From contig NC_049989.1 in the NCBI RefSeq assembly GCF_000003815.2, positions 23,348,949-23,412,948 on the forward strand: a DNA stretch of 64,000 nucleotides, given 5' to 3'. Numbering within the stretch: the stretch's first letter is position 1; each line of letters starts with the position of its first letter. Below the pieces are notes generated by a model. That model was not told the origin of the DNA. It searched no databases and saw only the letters and a program-made list of their open reading frames with translations. The stretch is from Branchiostoma floridae (taxonomy: Eukaryota > Chordata > Leptocardii > Amphioxiformes > Branchiostomatidae). A program made the translations under genes and the position numbers. This document shows, in pieces, positions 39,399 through 51,200 of the stretch.

Positions 39399-39806
39399 TC
39401 ACATAAGATGCGTGTTGTTACCCCCTATGTGATTGGTTTTACTCTGACGTCGTTCTTCCCGTTGTCTCCGACTTGTTTCTCTTTCTTTGCGTGACAAGTC
39501 AGGTGCTATGAAGATGTTGGAATATTGTTCACTGTGGTTCAGGAGCTTGGCTTCCTTTAACAGATGGTATCTATCTGATGTATCATACAATGTAACCAGT
39601 AGTAGACGATTTTTGCCTGGGCTTATGCTTCCAAGCCTGGTTGTCTTCCTAATAGATAAGTTTTCAATACCCAGTTCTCTGGCAATGCTCTGTGTGAACT
39701 CTCTGTCATGTGTAAGTCTATCTTCACGGTTAATGCCTGCTGGTTCAGGGACATTATGCAGAATAATGTTACTCTTCCTACGAATGTTTTCAATGTAATC
39801 TTCCAC
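39399..39806 (-). pseudogene. ORF1-like protein fragment of the inserted element
   Basis: 135 codons: NIRRKSNIILHNVPEPAGIN, IARELGIENLSIRKTTRLGS and IAPDLSRKERETSRRQREER, the RNA-binding ORF1 pattern seen in CR1- and L1-like LINEs. It has no visible upstream coiled-coil part. Confidence 0.7.
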
Positions 39807-39843
39807 CGAGATGGAAGTAGATTCCTTTCCATTGATAGATGGA

Positions 39844-40985
39844 ACATCATGTAAGAATGTTGAAACTCGTTTGTCAATGGTACAGGAGTGATAACATCAG
39901 ATTCGTGCCGACCTACTTTCACCAGTAATTACTGAGATGTTTGTTCTTGCCGCCTATAGCTAGCAACAATGTGGCTGGCCATGGTATAGACATGGTCCAC
40001 CCTTCTTGGTGGAAGAACCTAAGAGATCAAGTTAGAAGTGAGTTTAAAAAAATGAAGAATTCTCCACGCTGATAGTATTCAGAAGTCGGTCTGAATTCTA
40101 TAGACCGCCTCTACAGCCTCAGGGTGCATACAGAAATGCTTATTAGACCCATGATGGCCTGCTTGAGTGTCATTTGTCATAAGTCCAGTCGCGCAGAAGA
40201 TGTCCTAGCCCCAGGTGATACCTTTACTGCGAAAGTCTTCTAGATCTTTATTCATATTCTGTCGGACCCTTACGAGGCACTTCTTCACTCATGATTTAGC
40301 TTCTCATGAAAGATTCAAACGAGCAAAGATGTGAAAAAACACGTTTTGCTCCTGTATAATGGACAGATGTTAAAATCCGAATATATTCTTTTGCTTACCA
40401 ATACGCAAAACATGTTCCATTCATAGCACGTCAAAGTACAGTCAAACCTGACAAACACGCAAATACGCACACCATCTATTCTACAAAAAAAATTTGTTGA
40501 GGAAGACGTTGGCCTCCAAGACAGAGACGTCCTGTCTGTCATGAGCGACAGAGTCGTCTGGAGGAACTTTATAGTGTCACCTGATGGACGACTGAACAAC
40601 AATGAGCCTTTTTTGTGCACGTTAAATGAACAATAAGTAATCTGACCAATCGTCCCAGTGGCGTATCCAATCAATCAAAACACCTGCCTGATCCCCGTCT
40701 GTCATCTCAACACAAAAGAGCATACAATTAACTCTTCGCCCCAGGTAACGCGTTTACTTGGAAAGCCTGCCGTACGCCATTTAAAAATTACCAGATAGCA
40801 GCTTTCTATCGCATCCTCCACAAGCCCTCTAACAGGGGGAAGTTCCACGCTCAGAACTATTTTCCTAAACAACATCGCTATGGAATAAGTTTCCACGGAC
40901 TTGCTTCCCCATGGAGTACAATCTGAAACTGGTTAAGTCAAGGGTTAACAGACATCTTTCTTCACAATACAGTATTGTATCCCAA
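39844..40985. repeat. Dispersed repeat copy B (right part)
   Basis: Continues copy B after the LINE insertion and matches 31336-32200 directly and 56996-57940 inverted. About 130 bases near 40020-40160 are particular to this copy. The minus-strand frame at 40315-40674 lies opposite the RT-like tail seen in copy A. Confidence 0.6.
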
Positions 40986-40993
40986 AACGCACG

Positions 40994-41030
<37 letters not shown>

Positions 41031-41615
41031 ACACACGCACACGCACATGCACACACACACACACATGCACACTCACGCGCGCGCAAACACAGACACAGAC
41101 ACACGCACGCAAACACAGAGAGACACTCGCACGCACGCACACGCGCACACACACATAAAAACGCACGCACACACACACACATACACGCGCATGCACACAC
41201 ACACACACAAACACAGACACACACAAACTCACGCACACATACAAACACACACGCACACACACACAAACACACACACGCACACAAGCATGCACACACATTC
41301 ACGCACACACACACACACACATACACACATGCACACACACACACGCGCAAACACAGACACACGCACGCATACACACACACGCACACACTAACACGCAAAC
41401 ACACAGAGACACACTCGCACACACGCAAACACACGCGCACACACACATACAAACGCACGCACGCACACACACACTCAAATACACACACGCACACACACAC
41501 ACAAACGACACACACTAACTCACGAACACATACACACGCACACACACACACACAAACACAGACACACACAAACTCACGCACACATACACACACACACACA
41601 AACACACACACGCAC
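40986..41615. repeat. Long CA microsatellite ending in gap
   Basis: About 630 bases of interrupted CA repeat with CG and AA interruptions. It mirrors the TG repeat at 56256-56995 of the inverted arm. The long His/Thr- and Val/Cys-rich frames across it are artefacts. Confidence 0.95.
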
Positions 41616-41715
41616 NNNNNNNNNNNNNNNNNNNNNNNNNNNNNNNNNNNNNNNNNNNNNNNNNNNNNNNNNNNNNNNNNNNNNNNNNNNNNNNNNNNNN
41701 NNNNNNNNNNNNNNN
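41616..41715. other. Assembly gap (100 N) at the junction of the two inverted arms
   Basis: Exactly 100 N between the CA repeat and the inverted SINE. This is where the right receptor copy loses its lectin exons, so the join is weakly supported. Confidence 0.95.
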
Positions 41716-42018
41716 CCTATTTTGGCCGGAATGGTTTGATCCGCTCGGGTGGATGTTCGCACATGTGGCGGGTTCTTTAACGTGCTTGGGGTGTTGCTCT
41801 CCTCTAACACAGGACTTCCATTTAATGTCCTATCCGTAGGACGGCCCGAGCCGAAGCTAGGTACTCATTTTAACCTGAGTGAAGTGAGGAAATTCGTGTA
41901 AAGTGCCTTTCCCAAGGGCACACTGAGATCGGTAACACAGCAGGCGGATTCGAACCCGCAACCTCTGGGTCACGGGCCGAAGAAACTGCTACTGCGCTAC
42001 ACGGTCCCACCATTAAGT
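41716..42018 (-). mobile_element. tRNA-derived SINE (minus), copy of 10384
   Basis: The plus strand holds TTTAATGTCCTATCCGTAGG, TGCCTTTCCCAAGGGCACAC and GGATTCGAACCCGCAACCTC, the complement of the SINE with its B box. It is cut by the gap. Confidence 0.85.
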
Positions 42019-42123
42019 GGTAGATTATTGTTTTTTTTTTTTCAATGTACTGTCAATTGTCTGTCCTTATGTGCCATAGTGCCTGACAACAAACAGACAA
42101 CAACAAATAGAATATGCCCTTAC

Positions 42124-42249
42124 CCGTACAGGTGACACCGTTGCCAATGTACCCAGGATTACAAGTGCATGTGAAGCTTTCGGGGGTGTCCGAGCAGGTG
42201 GCTTGGGGGCTGCAGTTGTTAGTTCCACCTGCACATTCATCTACACGGA
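42124..42249 (-). CDS. Calcium-binding EGF domain exon (right copy)
   Basis: 126 bases, phase 1/1, mirror of 10145-10270. It reads [20 protein letters not shown], then the same C-terminal half with all six cysteines. It differs from the left copy in DG to GG and N to T just after the calcium site. Confidence 0.9.
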
Positions 42250-45200
42250 CTAAATATCAATAATTTAGATTAGACCATGATAACTTGGAGACGTTTCACA
42301 TAGCAGCAACACAATCAAGTTAACGCTAGTTCACCTTTATCCGCGGTGTAACCTATATTCGTTCTTTACAAGAGCAGGGTATTTATGGCTATCATGCCGA
42401 CGAAATGTGAGTTTAAACTACTATATTGTGATAATATTACAATTTGAAACCATCGTCCGTCAACTGGATATTGTTTAATGCGCTGTTTTGAAAAAGAACG
42501 GATATAGGTTACCCCACGGATAAAGGTGAACTAGCGTTATATCAACACCACCCTTGAACAATTATAAACAAACACACGCAGAGGTATGAATAAAAAGGCG
42601 TGAAGTGGGATGCTTGGCTTGGCTTTGCGTTTTTGTAAAACATTTTCAAGGGGTATAACAGACGAACAATGGATCTCCAAGGTATTCGGCATGAATGTAG
42701 CTTAGGATGAGGCAAAGTGTGATTTAAATTTTTCAAATTGGGACTTTGACAAATGTATATTAAATTGACTAAATTCTACTTTTCAGGTGTTTTCCATTAT
42801 AAGACATTAATACAAGTCATGTAACTGGTTTGATTAATGGCAGCTGAACAGACAGCAATCTTGGAAATAAGGACCGACTTTGCATAGTTAATGTGAAAAG
42901 AAATTGACATAATTCCTTGGTGGTACGTTTTTTTAAGTAGGGTGAAAGTCCCTGTTTGTCTAGGAGCATCGTTGTCCCAAATGTAGATTTCATACAATAG
43001 ACAACTTTTCGTTTCCATGTTTGCATCAATTTTGGAGTTCCCTGAGGATGGCATCCATATACTCAAGAGTCATTTTTTTAATCAGCCCATAACTCAAAAC
43101 GTCTGGTATAATTGTTTCAAATTATCAACAATGATTTAAACATTGCAGCTGTTAAACTAGACTACAACTGATGTAACAAATGAAACTTACGGTTGCATCC
43201 TAAGATTTCTGCCCGCATGGACATGTAAGATTCCCAGGTCTGAGGCAGAAAGCGAACATAACGGGCTTCAACGGCGTTGTCCAGTAAGTTTGTTACAGGT
43301 GTGTAATAGTCCGTGTTGCCTATGAAAACCTGAAAGTAAAAGGGAATATTCAGATTAGGGAATTTCCACTCTTTTTACCATTAATAACACCACAGCCTCC
43401 GTATGGTTAACATCCCATGAAAGTGAAACAGTAGTGATCAAGCCAAACCTACCGCCCATATGAATAGAATAGAGAAGAACTTTATTGCACGACAATTGTA
43501 CATGGTACAAAGCAACAACTATTACATAAAGTACAAAATAGAGGTATAGGATAAAGCTTAACATCATAGTTAACATAACAATAATATATGTGTGTGACAG
43601 ACCTACTCAGTAGAGGACAGCTTCGTGAGAAGATTGTTGGCACGGGATAGATGCAGTGTATATGTGGTATGTTGAAGGGCAGTGGCGGCGGCACAGGGAT
43701 CTCAGAGCAAGAGTCTAGATTTGACAATTTTCCCTGGGATGCACGCCCCCAGACCCGATTTGGTGATATGCGACATACAACAATTTTTGCCTCAGATATG
43801 ACTTATCTCCAAGGAGAGGTGAGGAACCGACTGTTTTCTGATTCAGAAGTTTGTTTAGGCATTTTTATCGACCTTTAATTTGTATTTTGTACCGTTTCTT
43901 TCTTCTTCGGCCGGAGAGTAGATATGACTTTGTTCTAGCCTCTGTTGCAGGCTCCAAACGGGACTGATTTTATTTGGCTGGTTTGCGATGTTCAACGCTG
44001 GCTAAGCTTCTCTTATGCTGGGAAAGAGAGTTTGCAGTCACTGTGGAAGGTTAAGTTTTGCCCCATTTCGAAGCCTGAACGGGGCAAAAGTACCTTCTAC
44101 GGGAAACTCCCATTTGTCTTCTGTAGGATATTTTTGCCTTGCCAGTAGATCTATAAGCCTAGGGTACTGGTGACATGGCAAAATTTGGGAAGATAAAACT
44201 GCATGTAAATTCTGGCATTTCCGCACGCCACCGAATGCATCCGAAGTTAGGTGTAACGTCATCCTTACTTCAGACAGTGGCAGAGGAATATAACAGATGG
44301 TCACCAAAACTTCGGTGGAAACAATTTTATCTGAGTGTGTAAATTTGTAAAAAGAAAGGGTCTCCTTATTCAGTGTCATTTGAACCTGATTTAACTATTT
44401 ACAGATCTGACCTATATGTGCAGCACACCAACAGATATTATTATCTGCATTTAAGACTGCATCAAAAATGTAATGATCATTGTCCTATTTTTGATATAGT
44501 CTGTTACCTTCTCTGTGCCTTCACTGTTGGCGTATGTCGTCCAGCTGGCCCCATCCGTGCTGTGCTGGAGTTTGTATGACTTCACCCAATATTCACCAGA
44601 GGAGACTCCCTGAGTAATGGTGCCGGTGACTTTCTTTATCTCTCCTAAATCAACCTGAAAAACACAATTGTTTAGATGTTAGAAGATGCATATTGGTCTG
44701 CATGGCTGATGCAATTTGAGTCACTTTATACAAAGTAGATGAAATTAGGCAAAGCAGTACAGTGAGACATCAATTCCAAACGAATTCATCATTCTGCAGT
44801 GGGTACCATTGAGATACTGGGACGACAAAATCGGCTTAGATAAAAAACAAAGTTGCTACTACAGTTTCCTGCGACTCCTGTATTTCTATTTTGAGATATA
44901 TATATCACGTGATGTATTAGCTTTTCATCGATAACGAATATGGCACCAACTTGAGGGTTGCGACGGATGGATCTGCTTTCCCTGATGTTGAATTAAGGTC
45001 ACAGTAAGTAGAATAACACCAGCTGATTTTGAAAGAAATTTAAGACTGTTCGCCTCCAGAGATGGCCAACATGAAAGCATCAAAATGGAAAATCTGTCCT
45101 GTTGTCCAGGGTGGGGCGGACAAACCCTATGTATACACAAGTACTAAGTCGCTAGAGCTCAGACCGTGTTTCTTCAAACACCTAATCATGTATACACGGC

Positions 45201-48200
45201 AGTTAGCTTTGCCCACAATCAAACTACATGTGCAGTCCACTTCAAGTTTGCTTGTAATATTACACCCAGGACCTTGGCCATGTGCACAACTTCAAGTTCA
45301 GATGCGCCAAAAAACAGTCTGGGAGTTGCAGGTGTTTTTTGCAAGAAGCATGTGAACATCACCTTCAGTTGCATTTAGTTGGATTGAGTTGCATCTACAA
45401 ACAAGCAGAACAAGATTTTTCGATCCATCAAACATTATAACTACCTGCAACTGATTTGCATAATATATACAGAAATAGCAACTCCACATAATGACTAATA
45501 TTGGGAATTTCATAATTGTGACATGTGTACGTTAGTCAATAATGAACATCGCCATACATAAATTATGTAAATGATAGTCATTTGCATGAAACTTACAAAA
45601 GCTCTAAATTTTCATGGAGGTATGAGGTCACCGAACTCTAGTTGAACATGTGAAACCACGAAGATTCAGCGATGCTGCCAAACAGGAATTGATTATTTTC
45701 CAAATAAGAAATTAATAAAAACAGTTACTAGATTAAAATATTTTCAGTCTTACTATCAAAATGTGTACCTACCTGTAACCAGTCTCCGAGATTGCTATCC
45801 TCGGATTCCCAGCCGCCCCTTCCGTACAACCGTGCCAAATAGGGCACCGTATCACTGTCGTAAGTGGAAGACGCAGTGATGCTGCCATCGGGTATGGCAC
45901 CAGACTGCATCCCCAGCGGATCCTGACAAACTGTGAGAAAAGGAAAATTGTGTTCAACTTGTTTTCGGATGTCCTGAAAATGCCAGCTGTAATGGAGAAT
46001 GTTCACTTTTAATAGCTACATCACAGCAGCTCAGAAAACAAACTATATCATCAAAACTGGAAGACATACCCGTAACCGTCAGGAACAACCATTATGTGAA
46101 TATTGTAATTTGAATAGAATGGAGGATGAATTTTTGCAATAGAATGCAGACGCCATAGCAATGGTAGAAATAACTGTACAGGCTTGCCTGGTGCGTCGCA
46201 CAATGTGGGAACCATATTTCTTTCTTTTATACTGTAACACTTGTAGAAAAATGTTATTCCTAAATTAAATGCAACTAGACAAACTTTCCATCAAAAAAGC
46301 ATAACGTTATTTCTACTATTAGCAAAAATTTGATCAGTTGAATTCATTTGATGTTAGTTTATTTTCTATCTTTTATGTTTTGTTATGACTCTTACCTAGC
46401 CCAGTGTGGCAAGAATATGCAACAATGGTCTTCATTCGTACATTCAATAAGTACTTGCTAATAGTACTAATACATGTAAATTTGATTTGTGAAGGCGGGT
46501 CAAACAGTCATACCATTTGTATACGGGTAAATTGACCCATTTCTTATAAAAGGGCTTGAAATTTTGTCACAAAGATAAATCCATTTCTTAGAAGTGGCCA
46601 CATTGTTTTTGGACCATAGACAGAGTGACGTGTTTGGATGATAGTTTCCCTCTAACAACAGCCTGGGGTTATTGGCATAACGCTGGCCAGCGCTACCGGA
46701 GCCTAAAATCACAGATTGCAGGCTGGTACGCCAGGACCTGACGTGAGTAATAAACGAATACAAGCAGTTTGACTGTGACATACATGTGCTCAATATGGTC
46801 TGTTATTCTATACTCAAGACTGGAAACTGACATGTTGCACTGGGTATTGAAAACTGTCAAATAACGAAGTGTCAGGGTGCACTGGATATTGGAAAATGTG
46901 AAGAAGAAAAAAATCGATCTGCAATATTAAAAAATTAAAAGAATAATATTGTTTTACCGGCGCAAGTGAAACTGTCGGCAGTGTTGTAACAGGTTTCTTG
47001 AGGGGCGCAGTTGTGGGATCCATCAGCACATCTATCAACTGCACGGACAAAAGATTGATTAGACTAAGAACATACTGTAAATGCATTTAAGTTCGTAGTG
47101 ATTTAATTTCGCGTTAGCGGGAAAAAGGACTTTTCGTGGTGGTTTTAAGTCTTTACTGCCATGGAAAATGTTCGCGGTGGTTTTAAGTTTGTGGTGAACC
47201 GGCCTCCACAAAAACCGGGAACATTAAACCACCGGGAAAGTTTCTGCATTAATTTTACAGTAATAAGATATGGGTTTTGCAATGTTTATTATCGGTAATA
47301 AAAGCGTAGTTTGCAACCATGCCTGTTGGTGTCACACAATGATTACAGAACACATCCGTACCCTTTTGTTGGTTACATTTGCACATTTAGGAAAAGCTGT
47401 ACGGACAAAATATAGATTAAAAGGACGTTGCAAACTGTCACAAAATGACCTGTCGTATTATGTAGGCACTATAAATTGCCAAAAGTGCCAAAGGCATGTT
47501 TAGTATGATTAAGGATAAAATCATTGGCTGGGCAGTATTCAAATAATAATCATTGTGATCTTTTTGTTACTTTTGTGTTGTGCACACCAGAATTGTTTTT
47601 GTTTTTTTTGCTCCAAGTACTGTTTTAACCTGTTTCCATTTTCCATCAGCACAAGGAAGCAGAAAAGTGTATTTTGAACCCGGTTGAAGTCGTCCACACT
47701 TAGACCATGTTGATTTGATTATATGGATGACATCCGTGCTCGCAAAAAAATACTAATAATAATTCTTTGTTTGATAAATTATCAATTGAAAGCTTGTGTG
47801 TTTCCCTTTCTTATGGTATCAAACACATTATGATTGTAAACTTATGACACGGGCACAAGGCCTGCGTACATGAGTGGGACACCAAAAAAAAGTGCCCAAA
47901 TTTACCTGCTTCTGCTCAACCCTGTATCGTCCGGTTGTTATGGCCGCAGGCCGGTGACAATGATTCAATCAATCCTTTTTACACATAACCTATGGTATAC
48001 AGAACATCCAACTTTCTTTTTGGTGCATCTGAGTAGATTATTCTATTATTTGTGAATTCATGGAACGAGCACCAGGCCTGCTTGCATACAGGGAGTCACA
48101 AAAATAACGTGCCGAAATTTCCCTACTAATTAAAAGTTAAACACTCCATTCAGCTCATCTTCATCCGTTTGTATTGGACTTGTGACAAGTTGAATAAACA

Positions 48201-51200
48201 GGACTTATCAATGAAAGGCACTGTTACTAAAGCAAACAATTTGAACAGTTTACAATCATAATGTGTTTGATACCATAGGAAAGGGAACCACACAAGCTTT
48301 CACTTGATATATAATACGTTAAAATCGATGCAGAAACATCAGAAATATGATCAACCGAAGTTGATCTTTTTTTTTTTTTTTCCATTCATCAGTGTTTATT
48401 TTCTTATCTTACTGGGGTTGTTCAGAAAGTAATATCACTGGTTTTATAACAGAATCGTCTCTTTATCAAATGAGTTGAAAGCTTGCTTGTTTCTTTCTTT
48501 GTTTGTTAAAAAACGGTATAAAGCCACTAGCACGCCTGTTTTTTTCGCTAAGTGCAAGCCATGTAGGTCCCGAATGTAAGGTGTAATTCCAGAATGGGCC
48601 CTAGGCCCTTCTTTCTTTTTTTTCTTTTTTTTTTCACCTTTTATTCACAAGTCATAAATCTAAAGTACAGAACATTCAAAGATAATCACCTAATCACTAT
48701 AGAACATACGACTAAATATACAGAACTAAAGTCGATCATTATAGAATATTTGAACTAGCATTTTTTACCTTACCATTTTACACACTAGTCGTACCTTTAC
48801 TCAGTCATCTAGACATATGCAATACTATCATACTATAACACATTTACATATTGTTGCAGGGGCCATTCCCACTGGCTTTTTTTGGCTAGGGTTTGCTCTA
48901 GGGTTTGTGTAATCCAGATCTTACCTGCGGCTGTGTAGGAGGCCTGGAACCCCGGATACGTATCATAATAGTCAGATGTAAAAAGCAGGAGCATCTGATT
49001 AGATGTGCTGATGATGGGGTCTGGTATGAATTTCTTTTCACCAGAGAAGCTGGAAATCAAAATGATTATTATTGCCTATGTTTTATGTTACCAAGACAAT
49101 GAAAGATATTTATTCTGAAGCCAGTAATTATCTCCATGAAAAACGGAGATGTAGTTTTGGGTGTGTCTGTCTGTGTGCGTGTGTCAGAGTGTGTGTCTGT
49201 GTGTTTGTGTTTCCGGATATTTGAGGTCAACATAACTCAAGAACCTCTGGATGGATTGCCATGATATTTTGTATGTGGGTAGGTGTTGGAAAGACGAAGG
49301 TCCAGGTTAATTCTGGGCCACCTGGTATGTGATCTTGGTACTGCAGCAGAAATTCTGTTTTTTGTATCTTTTGACCTGGATGTGCTATGGTCTTGACTTT
49401 TTGGTGGCAGATAGCTGATGATGTAAGAAATATGTCGTGTATGTTTGGGTCCCCTAGCAGGTTGCTCTGGAAAAAAGGCACGTTTTTCTCAAAATCTTCT
49501 AAGGAGGATAACTGGACAAGGGAACGACAAATTTAGATGATATTTGGTATGTAGGTAGCTTAGATAGAGATGCACATAATCAAGTGCAAATTATGCAAAC
49601 TGATACTTAATTTGCATAATCAATGAGGGCAATCTGTATTTGTAGTTTTTTCCATATGATTGTAAGACTCAAATACCTGTCATATACAAATGTAGTTTGT
49701 GGCTGGTGGGACATTGACAGATATCAATTATGCAAATATGTCCCTAATTTGCATAATTGATATATAAAGTGCTATAATTCTTCTAAATGGTAAATAATTG
49801 CACAGCAACATTGTGACCGGTGTAAGTTATCTAAATGTCTACATAACCAAGCATAGATTATGTAAATGTGGAAATCATTTACTTAATCAGACTATTTCAT
49901 GGAGATATGAGGTCTCCGAAGACGTGTTTACACAGAACTCACTCTCTGTATCATCCAAATTTCCCTACTGTTATAGAAAACTGTTGGGGCCATTACCTCC
50001 ACGGTCGTAGACGACTGTATCTGCCTCCATCGTATATGTATAGGAAATCACTGTCAGAGTCAGTCTCGAAGCTGTCAAACGTGAGAAGAACGATGCTTCC
50101 TTCTGGCACGGTGATCGTCCAGTGACAAGTCGCATAGTTGGGGTAGTTACCGGAGTAGTTCGGTGTGGCCACAGTACCTCCATGGGGAGCCGACAGGATA
50201 CCTCCACATACCGGAGTATCTGAGAAGAGGATAAATGGCATCAACAGACTTTAATATACATGTAGCATAAAGACCGGATCGGTCAAAATCCGTGTTCTAT
50301 ATCTTTCATCACTATAACCGGGATTGCCACAGGGTGTTAGTTATCAAAAGTCATTTGAGTTTTAATCGGATTCAACTTTCTTTGCATCGCATGCCTCGCC
50401 CTCATTATATCTTGGTGGTTACATGATTCTCAAAGTTTTTAACGTCGTCTGGTCAATGTTACACGTTTGCGGCGTCACTTGAAACGGGAAAGACCCCGTG
50501 AAATTTTCATTTAAATGTGCCTAACACCCACGAACAGTACACGATCTTGCTTCCTAATGATCAATGTACAAGTCTTCGTCATTATACACGGCGCCGAGAG
50601 TGTCCGTTTCGGACACACCACTAATGGATTTTCTCAACAAAGTCTCAAATAAATGCTACAAAAACACGTTAACTTAACTATTGGTGGAGGTTACAAATCA
50701 AGCCCAATCCTTGTATTGATACATCTTTAAAACCTGTGGCTGTGTAGGAGGCCTGGAACCCCGTTTTTTTTGCTCCAAGTAATGTTTTTCCCTGTTTCCA
50801 TTTTCCATCAGTACAAGGAAGCAGAAAAATGTATTTTGAACCCGGTTGAAGTCGTCCACACTTAGACCATGTTGATTTGATTATATGGATGACATCCGTG
50901 CTCGCAAAAAAATACTAATAATAATTCTTTGTTTGATATATCAACTGAAAGCTTGTGTGTTTCCCTTTCTTATGGTATCAAACACATTATGATTGTAAAC
51001 TTATGACACGGGCACGAGGCCTGCGTACATGAGTGGGACACCAAAAAAAAGTGCCCAAATTTCCCTACTTCTGCTCAACCCTGTATCGTCCGGTTGTTAT
51101 GGCCGCAGGCCGGTGACAATGATTCAATCAATCCTTTTTACACATAACCTATGGTATACAGAACATCCAACTTTCTTTTTGGTGCATCTGAGTAGATTAT

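Larger units (their letters stand above)
38066..39843 (-). mobile_element. Inserted CR1-like retrotransposon, internally deleted
   Basis: This 1.8-kb block splits repeat copy B: copies A and C read straight from GTGATTTCATC into ATGTAAGAATG. On the minus strand an ORF1-like part (39806-39399) is followed by reverse transcriptase from about 39168 to 38081. The 3' end is a tail of AAGGTATCATCAAGGT type. CAT flanks both sides. The endonuclease and most of the fingers region of the RT are missing, so it cannot be autonomous. Confidence 0.82.

Noticed and set aside
40865-41780. Long His/Thr-rich and Val/Cys-rich open frames
   Set aside because: They are translations of the CA microsatellite; the same happens at 13219-13434, 32136-32442 and 56242-57112.
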